The notes: generated from the sequence alone by a model not told the origin. Counted from the stretch's first letter, positions 41,377 through 52,882 are shown. The stretch is DNA of 64,000 nucleotides from Sphingomonas phyllosphaerae 5.2 (GCF_000419605.1 NZ_ATTI01000001.1:2824501-2888500); one strand, 5' to 3'. Made by a program: numbers and translations.

Positions 41377-43032
41377 TCAGCGGCCCTGGCACTGGAAGTA
41401 GATCGAGTTGAAGGTCGGCGGGCCAACGTCCTGCAGCGCGCTGTTCGCGGGGCGGATCGTCGTACGATCCGCACCGGTACCGGCACCTGCGATGATGTTG
41501 ACGCAAGCCTGGTTCGCCGCGGTCTTTACGATGCCGTTCACGAAGGCGAAGTCCGCACCGCCGCGGAGACGGATCGCAGCCGGGGCGGACGCGGTCTGGA
41601 CGAACGTGAAGTTGGCGTAGCGCCCGTATGTGCGCGGGAGCAGATCCTCTGCGCCGTTCGAGTCGATCTCGGTCGCGAACGAGTCTGCGGTCGAGCCACC
41701 GGCCTTCTGCGCGGCGATGATGAACTGCATGAACCCGCGCCAGCCGTTATCGACGTCAAAGCCGTCGTCATCCGCGCCGGTGACCACGAAATACCGCAGG
41801 TTGGTGGCGCCGCCGAAGATTTCGATGCCATCGTCGGCCGAGTTGTGGCTCTGCACATGGTCGATCGTGGTGCCCGAGCCCGTGCCGCCGAGCGTGAGAC
41901 CCTGCAGCTCGTTGCCTTCGCTGATCGCGATACCGGTGTAGCGTATCTGGACGTACTGCATCGTACCCGAGCTGTCCGCAGCGTTGGTGCCGCCGTACTG
42001 GCGCCCGCTTACACCCTCGATCTGCTGCTGGCAGGGGGTGGTCGCACCCGTGGAAGCGCCGTCGGCGGTGTTGGGACCAGTGCCGGTGGCGCAGACCGCG
42101 GTCGGCGCGCGGCCGAGCAGGATCACACCGCCCCAAAGGCCCTGCGACGAGTCCGAGACGCCGTTGTTCACAAGATTCTGCTGGGCGGTGAAGATGATCG
42201 GCGCATCGGCGGTGCCGACCGCGTTGATCTTGCTGCCGCGATTGACGAGCACCACGTCGTTCGAGGTTTCCGTGGAGTCGGCGGCCAGCACGACGCCCGG
42301 CTGGATCGTCAGGGTCGCGTCGCTCGTGCCATCGACACCAACCTCGGTGAGGCCACGGAAGCGGTAGACCAGCCCCGGGATCTTCGCGAGTGTCAGGTCA
42401 GCGCTGATGACCGACGGCAGGCGACAATAGCGGAACGTCGCTGCGGTCGTGACGGCGCCCGCGCTGTTGCGCACTTCGTTCGTACCGTCGTCATTCAGCC
42501 CGGTCGGGCAAGAAGCGGCCGGAGTACCGGCGCCGATTGAAGGAACGGCGGTGCACGATCCGCTATTCAGGAACGTTGCGCTCGACGAATTGCAGGTCCA
42601 GCCGGAGAAAGCATTGTCGTTGGGACCGCTCAGCGCGCCAACGAAGCTCGTGTTCTGGATGAAGCCGGTGTTGCCCAGCACCGTCTGCGGGTTGCTGGCG
42701 GTGGTGAGCGAGGTGCCGTTCACCGGATAGACGCCGTTCAACGTCGTGCCGAAGCCGTTGAGATTGTTGTTCTGACCGGTGTTCACCAACGCGAGTTGCT
42801 CGTCGGCGGTGATCGTGACGCCGGACTGCGTCGTAGCCAGCGCAAACTGCGCCGCCGTAAGGGCGGTCGGCGTGGCAGTGCCGGTCGGGGTCGGGGTGGG
42901 TGCGGGCTGGTTGATCGTGATCGGAATGCTGCCCGCGCCCGGCGAAGCGACGTCGTCAGCACCGCATGACGCCAAGAGGAACGCGGCACTGGATGCCAGC
43001 AGAATTTGGCTGCGGCGGCTGAAGCTGACCAT
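41377..43032 (-). CDS. Surface lipoprotein with beta-helix-like repeats, partner of the receptor
   Basis: 551 residues. The N-terminus is a lipobox-type signal (SSAAFLLASCGADD, Cys23), followed by a Pro/Thr linker (PAPTPTPTGTATPT). The rest is Gly, Asn, Thr and Asp rich with strand-turn repeats such as LTIQPGVVLAADSTETSNDV, GLTLGGTGSGTTIDHVQS and HNSADDGIEIFGGATNLRYF, typical of parallel beta-helix folds. It lies 95 bp upstream of the receptor gene, on the same strand. Outer-surface location is inferred; it could bind the substrate for the receptor. Confidence 0.8.
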   Translation of the reverse strand: MVSFSRRSQILLASSAAFLLASCGADDVASPGAGSIPITINQPAPTPTPTGTATPTALTAAQFALATTQSGVTITADEQLALVNTGQNNNLNGFGTTLNGVYPVNGTSLTTASNPQTVLGNTGFIQNTSFVGALSGPNDNAFSGWTCNSSSATFLNSGSCTAVPSIGAGTPAASCPTGLNDDGTNEVRNSAGAVTTAATFRYCRLPSVISADLTLAKIPGLVYRFRGLTEVGVDGTSDATLTIQPGVVLAADSTETSNDVVLVNRGSKINAVGTADAPIIFTAQQNLVNNGVSDSSQGLWGGVILLGRAPTAVCATGTGPNTADGASTGATTPCQQQIEGVSGRQYGGTNAADSSGTMQYVQIRYTGIAISEGNELQGLTLGGTGSGTTIDHVQSHNSADDGIEIFGGATNLRYFVVTGADDDGFDVDNGWRGFMQFIIAAQKAGGSTADSFATEIDSNGAEDLLPRTYGRYANFTFVQTASAPAAIRLRGGADFAFVNGIVKTAANQACVNIIAGAGTGADRTTIRPANSALQDVGPPTFNSIYFQCQGR

Positions 43033-43213
43033 GACTCACTCCCTTGATTGATTTGGGCTCGATCCCCTGAGCCCCGAGACGAGTCGGGCACGACTGCCCG
43101 CTCGTTCCGTCCAGAGCGCGGCTAGGGACCGGGAGTGACAACTCCATGGAAGTTCGGAGACGCCGAGATGACACAGGTGTTGCGGTTCGATGACACCGTG
43201 CCGATGCGGGACA

Positions 43214-43258
43214 AACGAAAAGCCCCGCCGGTCTACGCGACTGGCGGGGCTTTTCGTT
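43214..43258. terminator. Strong bidirectional terminator
   Basis: AACGAAAAGCCCCGCC (43214-43229) pairs perfectly with GGCGGGGCTTTTCGTT (43243-43258), 16 bp, with a 13-base loop that has its own GTC/GAC pairing. A-tract on one side and T-tract on the other make it functional in both directions. It follows tRNA-Val by seven bases on the minus strand. Confidence 0.9.
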
Positions 43259-43265
43259 ATCCGGA

Positions 43266-43340
43266 TGGTGGGCGCGACAGGGATTGAACCTGTGACCCCA
43301 CCCGTGTGAAGGGTGTGCTCTACCGCTGAGCTACGCGCCC
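43266..43340 (-). tRNA. tRNA-Val (CAC)
   Basis: 75 nt with encoded CCA. Acceptor GGGCGCG/CGCGCCC, D arm GCTC/GAGC, anticodon stem CACCC/GGGTG around TTCACAC (anticodon CAC), T arm TTCAATC. It decodes GUG codons. Upstream lies hupB with 61 bp spacing. Confidence 0.95.
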
Positions 43341-43401
43341 ATCCGATGGCGGAGCGGCGCATCTACGCAAGCGCTTCTGCCCTGTCCAGAGGGATTTCTC
43401 G

Positions 43402-43674
43402 TCAGTTCAGCGAATCCTTCAGGACCTTGCCGGCCTTGAACTTCGGCTGGCTCGACGCCTTGATCGTCATCGGTTCGCCGGTGCGCGGGTTGCGCCCGGT
43501 GGAGGCCTTGCGCTTGCTGACCGCGAAGGTGCCGAAACCGACCAGCCGCACCTCGTCGCCCTTCTTGAGGCATCCCGAAATCGTGTCGAACACCGCCTCT
43601 ACCGCGCGGCTCGCCTCGTTCTTCCCCAGTCCGGCGGCTGTCGCGACCTGCGCGATCAGTTCCTGCTTGTTCAT
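43402..43674 (-). CDS. hupB: DNA-binding protein HU
   Basis: 90 residues, full length for HU/IHF. MNKQELIAQVA..A.L.K at the N-terminus, the GFGTFAVSKRKASTGRNPRT DNA-binding arm with the conserved RNPRTG, and PKFKAGKVLKDSLN at the end. It binds and bends DNA without strict sequence specificity. It lies directly downstream of lon on the same strand, the common order lon-hup in many Proteobacteria. Confidence 0.97.
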   Translation of the reverse strand: MNKQELIAQVATAAGLGKNEASRAVEAVFDTISGCLKKGDEVRLVGFGTFAVSKRKASTGRNPRTGEPMTIKASSQPKFKAGKVLKDSLN

Positions 43675-43779
43675 CCCGCAAAACCTCGTTTGGCTGTCGT
43701 TACGTCTAAGAAATGGATTCGCGGATGGAGACCCGCATCCGTCCAGTAAAGGCGTGACAGCGGCTGCAAGTCAAACGAA

Positions 43780-43809
43780 ACCGCCGCACCGATGGGACGG
43801 TACGGCGGT
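43780..43809 (-). terminator. Intrinsic terminator downstream of lon
   Basis: ACCGCCGCACCG (43780-43791) pairs with CGGTACGGCGGT (43798-43809) with one mismatch. On the minus strand it is followed by TTTCGTTTG. It sits 28 bp after the lon stop and separates lon from hupB, which should have its own promoter. Confidence 0.65.
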
Positions 43810-43836
43810 GACAATCGGTTGAGTTGCTAGCCTAAA

Positions 43837-46233
43837 TCAGTGGTGCAGTTCGCCGCCGACCGGCGTGATCGGTGCCGGCGGCAGCGCGGCGAGCTCGTCG
43901 GCCTCGGTCCAGTCGATCGCCTCCAGCGGCTCGACCAGCGCAAGCCGGAGCACCTCGTCGACATGCGCAACGGGTACGATCTTCAGCCCGTCGAGGATGT
44001 TCTGCGGGATCTCGGCCAGATCCTTCTCGTTCTCCTTCGGGATCAACACGGTCTCGATCCCGCCACGCAGCGCGGCGAGCAGCTTCTCCTTCAACCCGCC
44101 GATCGGCAGCACACGCCCGCGCAACGTCACCTCGCCGGTCATGGCGATCTCGCGACGTACCGGGACGCCGGTCAGCGTCGAGACGATCGCGGTGACGAGA
44201 CCGATGCCCGCGGACGGCCCGTCCTTGGGCACCGCACCCTCGGGCAAATGGATGTGGATGTCCTTGCGGTGGAACAGGCTCGGCTTGATCCCGAACGACG
44301 GCGAGCGTGCCTGGACGAACGAATAGGCGGCCTGCACCGATTCCTTCATGACGTCGCCGAGCTTGCCCGTCACCTTCGCCTGCCCCTTGCCGGGCACCGT
44401 AACGCTCTCGATCGTCAGCAATTCACCGCCGACCTCGGTCCACGCCAGCCCGGTGACCGCGCCGATCTGATCCTCGGTTTCGGACAGGCCGTGGCGGTAC
44501 TTCTGCACACCCGCGAACTCGCCGAGATTGTCGGGCGTGATCGTCACGCTCTCCGCCTTGCCCTCGAGAATGCGGCGCAGCGCCTTGCGGCACAACTTCG
44601 CCACTTCGCGCTCCAGCGTCCGCACGCCGGCCTCGCGCGTGTAGCGCTGGATCAGCGCCCGCAGCCCATCGTTGGTAAGCGTGAACTCACCATCCTTAAG
44701 GCCATGCGCCTCGATCTGCTTGGCGATAAGATGCCGTTCGGCGATCTCGACCTTCTCGTCCTCGGTATAGCCCTCCAGCCGGATGATCTCCATGCGATCG
44801 AGCAGCGGCTGCGGCAGGTTCAGCGTGTTGGCGGTGCACACGAACATCACGTCGGACAGATCGATGTCGATCTCGAGATAATGGTCGTTGAACTTCGCAT
44901 TCTGCTCCGGATCGAGCACCTCGAGCAACGCCGAGGCCGGATCGCCGCGGAAATCTTGGCCGAGCTTGTCGATTTCGTCGAGCAGGAACAGCGGGTTGCT
45001 GGCACCTGCCTTCTTCAGGTTCGTCACGACCTTGCCCGGCAACGAGCCGATATAGGTGCGACGATGGCCGCGGATCTCGGCCTCGTCACGCACGCCGCCC
45101 AGCGACTGGCGGATGAACTCGCGCCCGGTCGCCTTCGCGATCGACTTGCCGAGCGACGTCTTGCCGACGCCCGGCGGCCCGACGAGGCACAGGATCGGCC
45201 CCTTCAGCTTGTTGGTGCGCGCCTGCACGGCGAGATATTCGACGATCCGGTCCTTGACCTTCTCCAGCGCGTAATGATCCTCGTTCAGGATCGCTTCCGC
45301 GGCGGCGATGTCCTTCTTGATCTTGCTCTTCTTGCCCCACGGCAGCCCAAGCAGCACATCGAGATAGTTGCGCACCACCGTTGCCTCGGCGCTCATCGGC
45401 GCCATGGTCTTGAGCTTCTTCAGCTCGGCGGTCGCCTTGGTGCGCGCTTCCTTCGACAGCTTCAGCGTGGCGATCTTCTGGGTCAGCTCGGCGAGTTCGT
45501 CGCCCTCGCCTTCCTCACCCTCGTTGCCCAGCTCGCGCTGGATCGCCTTCAACTGCTCGTTGAGGTAATATTCGCGCTGCGTCTTCTCCATCTGGCGCTT
45601 GACGCGGCTCTTGATCTTCTTCTCGACCTGCAGGACGCCGAGCTCGCCTTCCATCAGCGCATAAGCCATCTCGAGCCGCTTGAGCGGATCGGATTCCATC
45701 AGAAGCGCCTGCTTTTCTGCCACCTTCACCTGGATGTTGCCGGCGACCGTATCGGACAGCCGGCCCGATTCCTCGATCTCGCCGAGCTGTGCGGCGAGCT
45801 CCGCGGGCAGCTTGCGGTTGAGCTTGGCATAATTCTCGAACTGATCGACCACCGAACGCATCAGCGCCGCCGCCTCCGGCCCTTCGACCTCGGCGTCGGC
45901 GACCGCCTCGACCGTGGCGGTCAGATAATCGCCCTCCTCCACCAGCGTCTCGAGCGTCGCGCGGCCCTTGCCCTCGACCAAGACGCGCACCGTGCCGTCC
46001 GGCAGCTTCAGCAGCTGAAGCACCGTGGCGGTGACGCCCATCGTGTACAGGTCGTCGCGCGCAGGATCATCCTCGGCCGGATCTAGCTGCGCGACGAGGA
46101 ATATCTCCTTGTCGGCGGCCATCGCGGCTTCCAGCGCAGCGACCGACTTGTCGCGTCCGACGAACAACGGCACGATCATGTGCGGAAAGACGACGATGTC
46201 GCGAAGCGGCAGAACGGGGAAAGTGGACGTCAT
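43837..46233 (-). CDS. lon: ATP-dependent protease Lon
   Basis: 798 residues from the ATG at 46233; a longer frame upstream has no family match. N-terminal substrate domain ([20 protein letters not shown]), long helical region to about 330, AAA+ domain with Walker [16 protein letters not shown], Walker B ([12 protein letters not shown]) and sensor residues, and a C-terminal protease with the Ser-Lys dyad ([13 protein letters not shown] for Ser; GLKEKLLAA for Lys). Degrades misfolded and regulatory proteins in the cytoplasm. Part of a Lon-HU-ClpXP neighbourhood. Confidence 0.97.
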   Translation of the reverse strand: MTSTFPVLPLRDIVVFPHMIVPLFVGRDKSVAALEAAMAADKEIFLVAQLDPAEDDPARDDLYTMGVTATVLQLLKLPDGTVRVLVEGKGRATLETLVEEGDYLTATVEAVADAEVEGPEAAALMRSVVDQFENYAKLNRKLPAELAAQLGEIEESGRLSDTVAGNIQVKVAEKQALLMESDPLKRLEMAYALMEGELGVLQVEKKIKSRVKRQMEKTQREYYLNEQLKAIQRELGNEGEEGEGDELAELTQKIATLKLSKEARTKATAELKKLKTMAPMSAEATVVRNYLDVLLGLPWGKKSKIKKDIAAAEAILNEDHYALEKVKDRIVEYLAVQARTNKLKGPILCLVGPPGVGKTSLGKSIAKATGREFIRQSLGGVRDEAEIRGHRRTYIGSLPGKVVTNLKKAGASNPLFLLDEIDKLGQDFRGDPASALLEVLDPEQNAKFNDHYLEIDIDLSDVMFVCTANTLNLPQPLLDRMEIIRLEGYTEDEKVEIAERHLIAKQIEAHGLKDGEFTLTNDGLRALIQRYTREAGVRTLEREVAKLCRKALRRILEGKAESVTITPDNLGEFAGVQKYRHGLSETEDQIGAVTGLAWTEVGGELLTIESVTVPGKGQAKVTGKLGDVMKESVQAAYSFVQARSPSFGIKPSLFHRKDIHIHLPEGAVPKDGPSAGIGLVTAIVSTLTGVPVRREIAMTGEVTLRGRVLPIGGLKEKLLAALRGGIETVLIPKENEKDLAEIPQNILDGLKIVPVAHVDEVLRLALVEPLEAIDWTEADELAALPPAPITPVGGELHH

Positions 46234-46285
46234 GAAAACTCCGGAGCCGCCCATCGGGGGCGACCATCGACGTCTATATGGTGCA

Positions 46286-47992
46286 TTGAGCCGCAGCATC
46301 AACTTCATGCTGGCGCTCGCCGTCCCGGCGTCGATCAACGCGGCGCAACTGCCCGCCAAGGGCGAACCGCCGATCAGCGCGCAGACGCAGCTATCGGGCG
46401 GCGTGCGTCCCGCAGGGCAGGCCGATCTGGCGCTGCGATCCGCCGATCTGTCGTTCGCGCCCGATCCGGCTACTCGGCGCATGACGGCGCGGGCGACGCT
46501 GGTGCTGGAGGCGAGACGCGACGTCGCGGCGCTGACGCTCGATCTCGATTCGAACTATGCGGTGCGTTCGCTGACGCTGGACGGCGCCGCGGTCCGGTTC
46601 GAGCGACCGGACGGACGGATCGTGGTGTCGCGGGCGCTCGCCGCGGGGAAACGCGCCACGCTCGCGATCGCTTATGACGGCACGCCGCACGTCGCGGTCA
46701 ACGCGCCCTGGGACGACGGCATGGTGTGGTCGACCACGCGCGACGGTCGCCCGTGGATCGCGAGCACCACCGAAGGTTATGGCTGCGACCTGCTGTGGCC
46801 GTGCCTGGATTTTCCTACCGGCGAGCCGGAGGTGGCGACATTGCACATCACCGCGCCGGCGGGATTGCAGGCGCCGTCGAACGGGCGGCTGCTCGGCGTC
46901 GACACCCTGCCGGACGGGCGCACCGTCTGGAACTGGCAGGCGCGCCACCCCAATACCTATGCGATCGCGATCAACATCGGGCCGTACGAAGTGATCGAGG
47001 GCGCGTACCAGAGCCGCTTCGGGAACACGATCCCGCTCCGTTACTGGCACTTGCCGGGCGAGAGCGAGAAGGCCCGCGCGCTGTTCGACGAGTTCGCGCC
47101 GACCCTCGACTTCTTCGAACGCGTGATCGGCCCCTACCCGTTCGGCGACGAGAAGCTCGGCGTGGTCGAGACGCCGCACAAGGGCATGGAGCACCAGACG
47201 ATCAACGCCTATGGCAACGGTTACGCCAAGGCGCCCGAGGGCTTCGACTGGCTCTTCCACCACGAGTTCAGCCACGAATGGTTCGCCAATCAGCTGACGG
47301 CCGCGAATTGGGACGATTACTGGCTGCATGAGGGCTTCGGCAGCTACATGCAGCCGCTGTACGGACAGTGGCGCGAGGGCGACGCGCGCTATGCAGTGAT
47401 GATGGAGGCGCAGCGCAACCAGATCGCCAACCGCGCCGCGATCGTCCGCGACCGCGTGCTGACCGAGGAAGAAGTGTACGAACCCGCGAAGGGCGGTGCC
47501 GGCACGGACATCTATTACAAGGGTTCGTGGACGCTCCACACGCTGCGCTGGCTGGTCGGCGACCAGGTGTTCTTCGACTCGGTACGGCGGCTCGTCTATG
47601 GCCGGCGCGATCCCGCACCCGGTAACTTCCGCCCCCGCTACGGCTCGACCGCCGAATTCCAGACGATCGTCCGCGCGGAGAGCGGCCGCGATCTTTCGTG
47701 GTTCTTCGACACCTATCTGCGCGACCGTGCGTTGCCAGAACTGACGATGACGCGCGACGGCGACACGCTGCGGCTGCGCTGGATGACGGAAGGCAAGCGC
47801 GCGTTCCCGATGCCGGTGGAGCTAAAGATCGACGATGCGATCCGGCGGGTCGAGCTGCCCGAGGGCACCGCGTCGATCACCGTGCCGGCAAGTTCGCACG
47901 TGGTGGTCGATCCGGCGGCGCGCATCCTGCGCCGTTCGGCAGCGGTGGAGGAATACCAGGCATGGCAGAGGGAACAGCGCACGCGCCAGTGA
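46286..47992 (+). CDS. Exported M1 family aminopeptidase
   Basis: 568 residues from a TTG at 46286, giving a signal peptide SRSINFMLALAVPASINA; ATG at 46307 is the other option. The zinc-binding motif HHEFSHEWFANQ with the third ligand Glu in WLHEGFGSYMQ, and the exopeptidase motif KGMEHQTINAYG (GAMEN equivalent) are intact. Secreted M1 peptidases trim N-terminal residues from peptides in the periplasm. It is divergent from lon. Confidence 0.9.
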   Translation: MSRSINFMLALAVPASINAAQLPAKGEPPISAQTQLSGGVRPAGQADLALRSADLSFAPDPATRRMTARATLVLEARRDVAALTLDLDSNYAVRSLTLDGAAVRFERPDGRIVVSRALAAGKRATLAIAYDGTPHVAVNAPWDDGMVWSTTRDGRPWIASTTEGYGCDLLWPCLDFPTGEPEVATLHITAPAGLQAPSNGRLLGVDTLPDGRTVWNWQARHPNTYAIAINIGPYEVIEGAYQSRFGNTIPLRYWHLPGESEKARALFDEFAPTLDFFERVIGPYPFGDEKLGVVETPHKGMEHQTINAYGNGYAKAPEGFDWLFHHEFSHEWFANQLTAANWDDYWLHEGFGSYMQPLYGQWREGDARYAVMMEAQRNQIANRAAIVRDRVLTEEEVYEPAKGGAGTDIYYKGSWTLHTLRWLVGDQVFFDSVRRLVYGRRDPAPGNFRPRYGSTAEFQTIVRAESGRDLSWFFDTYLRDRALPELTMTRDGDTLRLRWMTEGKRAFPMPVELKIDDAIRRVELPEGTASITVPASSHVVVDPAARILRRSAAVEEYQAWQREQRTRQ

Positions 47993-48207
47993 TCCCGCGG
48001 ATCGCTGAGATGGCGGCGATCTTCATGATCGGCGACGGACTGCTCGGGTTGACGCAGCCGCAGCGCCACACCGGCTTGTGGCAGGAAAACGCGCTCGGCG
48101 CCGAAGTGACGGTGCGGCCGTTCGTCGGCCGACCGGGGCGGCGGCGGCTCTACGCGCTGGCGCAGATCGCCGCCGGGCTGGCATTGGCGGCGCGGCAGCG
48201 CGGATGA
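47962..48207 (+). CDS. Small conserved-looking protein, unknown
   Basis: 81 residues from the ATG at 47962, with GGAGG nine bases upstream; it overlaps the end of the M1 peptidase by 31 bp. Two moderately hydrophobic stretches (EMAAIFMIGDGLLGL; YALAQIAAGLALAAR) with positively charged middle (RPGRRRLY). Possibly a small membrane protein. It converges with the antiporter gene, four bases away. Confidence 0.6.
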   Translation: MAEGTAHAPVIPRIAEMAAIFMIGDGLLGLTQPQRHTGLWQENALGAEVTVRPFVGRPGRRRLYALAQIAAGLALAARQRG

Positions 48208-48211
48208 CCGA

Positions 48212-49333
48212 TCACGGCACCACCGTCGTGAAGAGATAGACCGCGAAGATCACCAGGTGCACCGCGCCCTGCAACACCGTGGTGCGGCCGGTGCCGAGCG
48301 AGATCGTGGCGATGAACAGCGACAGCGCGAGCAGGATGATCTTCATCGCGCTGAGCCCGAGCGCCAGCGGCAGGTCGAGCACCAGGCTGACGATCGCTAC
48401 AGCCGGGATCGTCAGCCCGATCGTCGCCAGCGCCGAGCCGAGCGCGAGATTGAGGCTGGTCTGGATCCGGTTGCGTGCGGCGGCGCGATACGCCGCCAAA
48501 CTCTCCGGCGCGAGCACCAGAGCGGCGATCACCACCCCGACGACGGCGAGCGGCAGGCCTGCGCCGAGCACCGCTTCCTCGACCGTCTGCGACAATGCCT
48601 TGGCCAGCAGCACGACCGCAACCAGCGCGACCAGCAAGGTGGAGAATGCCGCGATCGTCGTCTGCCGCGACGGGATCGCGACATGGGCGTCGTCGCCGGC
48701 CTCCTCGGGCATGAAATATTCACGGTGGCGCAGCGTCTGCACCATCACGAACATACCGTAGAGGAACAGGCTGACCACCGCGACCAGCACCAGTTGCGAG
48801 GTGGCGTAATACGGGCCGGGCGTGGTCAGCGTGTAGTTGGGCAGCACCAGCGTCAGCACCGCCAGTGCCGCAAGCGTGCACAAGGCGGCGCTGACCCCGC
48901 GCAACGTGAAGCGCTGCTCGCCGTGCCGCACGCCGCCGACCAGCAGGCAGAGTCCGATGATGCCGTTGAGGATGATCATGATCGCGGCGAACACCGTATC
49001 GCGCGCCAGCGCCGAGGCATCACCGGCATCGGACAGCATCAGCGAGACGATCAGCGACACCTCGATCACGGTGACCGCGATCGCGAGCACCAGCGTGCCG
49101 AACGGTTCGCCGACGCGGTGCGCGACGACTTCGGCGTGATGGACAGCCGCCAGCACGCAACCAAAAAGCACGATCGTCGCGCCGATCGTTCCCGCCGCCC
49201 CGTAAGAATAAAGCGACAGGAGTACCGTCACCATGCCCAGCGCCGGCATCGCCAGCGTCCACAACGGCAGGTCGAGCCGGTGGAGCAGCGAACGGCGCAC
49301 ATCGGCGGGTGGCAAGGCGTCTCGGGTGGTCAT
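48212..49333 (-). CDS. chaA: ChaA-like calcium/cation:proton antiporter
   Basis: 373 residues from the ATG at 49333. About eleven hydrophobic helices and the two Na+/Ca2+ exchanger alpha-repeats: HHAEVVAHRVGEPFGTLVLA then AIAVTVIEVSLIV, and LVLAPESLAAYRAAARNRIQ then TSLNLALGSALATIGLTIP. A charged loop separates the halves. It exports Ca2+ or Na+ in exchange for protons at the inner membrane. Ion preference cannot be read from sequence. Confidence 0.88.
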   Translation of the reverse strand: MTTRDALPPADVRRSLLHRLDLPLWTLAMPALGMVTVLLSLYSYGAAGTIGATIVLFGCVLAAVHHAEVVAHRVGEPFGTLVLAIAVTVIEVSLIVSLMLSDAGDASALARDTVFAAIMIILNGIIGLCLLVGGVRHGEQRFTLRGVSAALCTLAALAVLTLVLPNYTLTTPGPYYATSQLVLVAVVSLFLYGMFVMVQTLRHREYFMPEEAGDDAHVAIPSRQTTIAAFSTLLVALVAVVLLAKALSQTVEEAVLGAGLPLAVVGVVIAALVLAPESLAAYRAAARNRIQTSLNLALGSALATIGLTIPAVAIVSLVLDLPLALGLSAMKIILLALSLFIATISLGTGRTTVLQGAVHLVIFAVYLFTTVVP

Positions 49334-49436
49334 GCGGCTGGCGGGGCTCCCTTTCCCAACCAATGCATGAGGACCGGACACGATCCGTGCCCGTAACGAT
49401 GGCCTGTATCCGGCCACCCGCGCCCGTCACGAAAAA

Positions 49437-49469
49437 GGCGGGTGCGAAGCCTTTTGCCTCGCACCCGCC
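49437..49469 (-). terminator. Intrinsic terminator downstream of clpX
   Basis: GGCGGGTGCGA (49437-49447) and TCGCACCCGCC (49459-49469) form an 11-bp perfect stem. On the minus strand it is followed immediately by TTTTTCG. It lies 24 bp after the clpX stop. Confidence 0.8.
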
Positions 49470-49492
49470 CCGATCCTCACGTCACCCGCGGG

Positions 49493-50761
<1,269 letters not shown>

Positions 50762-50988
50762 TCAGTCCATCCTTCGTCGCAGGCCGTTCGACCCGCCCTG
50801 TGCGCGGCGCAAGCTAACGCACCGTCCCTTAAGCAACAACGTACAAAGCGCCGTTCGTCGTCGCGCGGGCGCATAATCACCTCGCACCGCCTTCCCGTGA
50901 CATATCGAGCCTCGGGCCACCTGCTTCAAGAGCCGCACGCCCGCGGTCCGGTGTGATGCCGCTAACGGAAAAGGGATAAGGTTGGGTA

Positions 50989-51021
50989 GCGCGGCGCGCG
51001 TCATCGACACGCGCGCCGCGC
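50989..51021 (-). terminator. GC-rich hairpin downstream of clpP
   Basis: GCGCGGCGCGCGT (50989-51001) pairs with ACGCGCGCCGCGC (51009-51021), 13 bp with a seven-base loop. It starts six bases after the clpP stop on the minus strand. The T-rich stretch (CCTTATCCCTTTT on the minus strand) is about ten bases further, so it may be a weak or attenuating terminator between clpP and clpX. Confidence 0.55.
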
Positions 51022-51027
51022 GAGGCA

Positions 51028-51717
51028 TTACGCGGTGGTCGCGCTGTCGTCGGCCGGCTGCGGCCGCTTGTCGAACACCTCGTCGATCAGGCCGAATTCC
51101 TTCGCCTCCTCGGTGGACAGGAACTTGTCGCGGTCCATCGCGCGCTCGATCTCCTCGAGCGAGCGGCCGGTGTACTTGGCATAGAGCTCGTTCAGGCGAT
51201 GCCGGATACGCAGGATTTCCTTGGCCTGGATCTCGATGTCGCTCGCCATGCCCTGCGCGCCGCCCGACGGCTGGTGGATCATGATCCGCGCATTGGTGAG
51301 CGCGACGCGCATGCCCGGCTCGCCCGCCGCCAGCAGGAAGCTGCCCATCGACGCCGCCTGCCCGATGCAGACCGTGCCGACGCGCGGCCGGATATATTGC
51401 ATCGTGTCGTGGATCGCCATGCCCGCCGTGACGACACCGCCCGGCGAGTTGATGTACATGTAGATGTCCTTCTTCGGATTTTCCGACTCGAGGAACAGCA
51501 GCTGCGCGGTGATGAGGCTGGCCATGCCGTCCTCGACCCCGCCGGTCACGAACACGATCCGTTCGCGCAACAGGCGCGAGAAGATGTCGAACGAGCGCTC
51601 GCCGCGGTTCGACTGCTCGATCACGATCGGCACCAATCCGGCCTGCGTCTGCTGCATACCGAGCCCGGCGCTGGCCAGCTTGCCCGCGAAATCGCCGGTG
51701 TCGAACGGATTGTGCAT
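51028..51717 (-). CDS. clpP: ClpP serine protease, proteolytic subunit
   Basis: 229 residues. Catalytic Ser123 in [14 protein letters not shown] and His148 in [20 protein letters not shown]; the Asp lies further on in the [15 protein letters not shown] region. The N-terminal [20 protein letters not shown] and [20 protein letters not shown] segments are well conserved. Two heptamers form the chamber fed by ClpX. The C-terminal tail ([13 protein letters not shown]) is a short extension. Confidence 0.97.
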   Translation of the reverse strand: MHNPFDTGDFAGKLASAGLGMQQTQAGLVPIVIEQSNRGERSFDIFSRLLRERIVFVTGGVEDGMASLITAQLLFLESENPKKDIYMYINSPGGVVTAGMAIHDTMQYIRPRVGTVCIGQAASMGSFLLAAGEPGMRVALTNARIMIHQPSGGAQGMASDIEIQAKEILRIRHRLNELYAKYTGRSLEEIERAMDRDKFLSTEEAKEFGLIDEVFDKRPQPADDSATTA

Positions 51718-51946
51718 GGAAAACTCTCTTTTCGCGCTTTCGGAAGACCCGCAACATCGGTGCTTCCGCGAAACGGTTCAAGCCCCTTCGCCGCGCTGCG
51801 GCGGTGGCGCGCACAAGTTGACGGGCCTGATGCCACCTCGGCGCAGCGGGCGCGCGCCCCCGGATAACGACGGCTAGGCCCCATGCCGCAGGGCGTGCCG
51901 GGCCGCTGCCGCCACGCTAATCCATTATGGCCGCTGCCGAACGGCC

Positions 51947-52882
51947 TCAGCGGGGCGCGGGATACGCCAGATACGCGAGCCGCCGGACTTCGCGGCGTCC
52001 GCGCACGACGGTGTCGAGAATCAGCCCCGCGAAAATGCACAATGCAGCGAGGATCACCAGCCCGGTCACGAGGATCGCGGTGGGCACGCGCGGCACGAGC
52101 CCGGTTTGCATGTACGTCATCACCAGCGGCACGGCGAGAATCACCGCGAGCACGGCCAGGAGCCCGCCGACCGCGCCGAAGAACCACAAGGGCCGTTCGA
52201 TGCGATAGAGCGTGGCGATGGTGCCCACGATCCGCCAGCCATCGCGATACGTGCTCAGCTTGGACTCAGACCCTTCCGGACGGGCGGAATACGGCGTCTC
52301 GATCTCGCCGACCGGCATCTTGAGCTCCAGCGCATGGACGCTGATTTCGGTTTCGATCTCGAACCCGACCGACAGCACCGGGAAGCTTTTGACGAAGCGG
52401 CGCGAGAAGACGCGATAGCCGGTCAGGATGTCGCTGAAGCTACGCCCGAACAACCGGGTGAGCATGCCCGTGAGCAGCGCATTGCCCAGGCGGTGCCCGC
52501 GGCGATAGGCGGCGACCGCTTCTCCGATGCGACAGCCAACCACCATATCGAGCTGTTCGTCACGCATCCGCGCCACCATCGCGGGCGCGGCGCTGGCGTC
52601 ATAGGTCGCATCACCATCCGCCATGACATAGATGTCGGCGTCGATGTCGGCGAACATGCGGCGCACCACTGCACCCTTGCCCTGAATGCGTTCGGTGCGG
52701 ACCACCGCCCCGGCGGCGCGTGCCACCGCGACGGTGCGGTCGCGACTGTTGTTATCGTAGACGTAGACGGTCGCCTCCGGCAGCGCCGCGCGGAACGCCG
52801 CCACGGTCTGCGCGATCGCGGCCTCCTCGTTATAGCACGGCAGCAGCACGGCGACCGAAGGCCGGGTAGCGATCTCAACCAT
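51947..52882 (-). CDS. Family 2 glycosyltransferase with two C-terminal membrane helices
   Basis: 311 residues. VAVLLPCYNEEAAIAQTVAA, VYVYDNNSRDRTVAVARAAG and the DXD-type YVMADGDATYDASAAPAMVA show a GT-A fold of family 2. Two hydrophobic helices near the C-terminus (LWFFGAVGGLLAVLAVILAV; AILVTGLVILAALCIFAGLI) suggest a DPM1/GtrB-like polyprenyl-phosphate sugar transferase. It is separated by 229 bp from clpP, so is likely independent. Confidence 0.9.
   Translation of the reverse strand: MVEIATRPSVAVLLPCYNEEAAIAQTVAAFRAALPEATVYVYDNNSRDRTVAVARAAGAVVRTERIQGKGAVVRRMFADIDADIYVMADGDATYDASAAPAMVARMRDEQLDMVVGCRIGEAVAAYRRGHRLGNALLTGMLTRLFGRSFSDILTGYRVFSRRFVKSFPVLSVGFEIETEISVHALELKMPVGEIETPYSARPEGSESKLSTYRDGWRIVGTIATLYRIERPLWFFGAVGGLLAVLAVILAVPLVMTYMQTGLVPRVPTAILVTGLVILAALCIFAGLILDTVVRGRREVRRLAYLAYPAPR

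Noticed and set aside
41176..42540. A 454-codon plus-strand frame opposite the lipoprotein and receptor genes
   Set aside because: It crosses two supported genes on the other strand and has no recognisable domain.
43840..46086. A 748-codon plus-strand open frame opposite lon
   Set aside because: It mirrors the Lon coding sequence and has no family match or ribosome-binding site.
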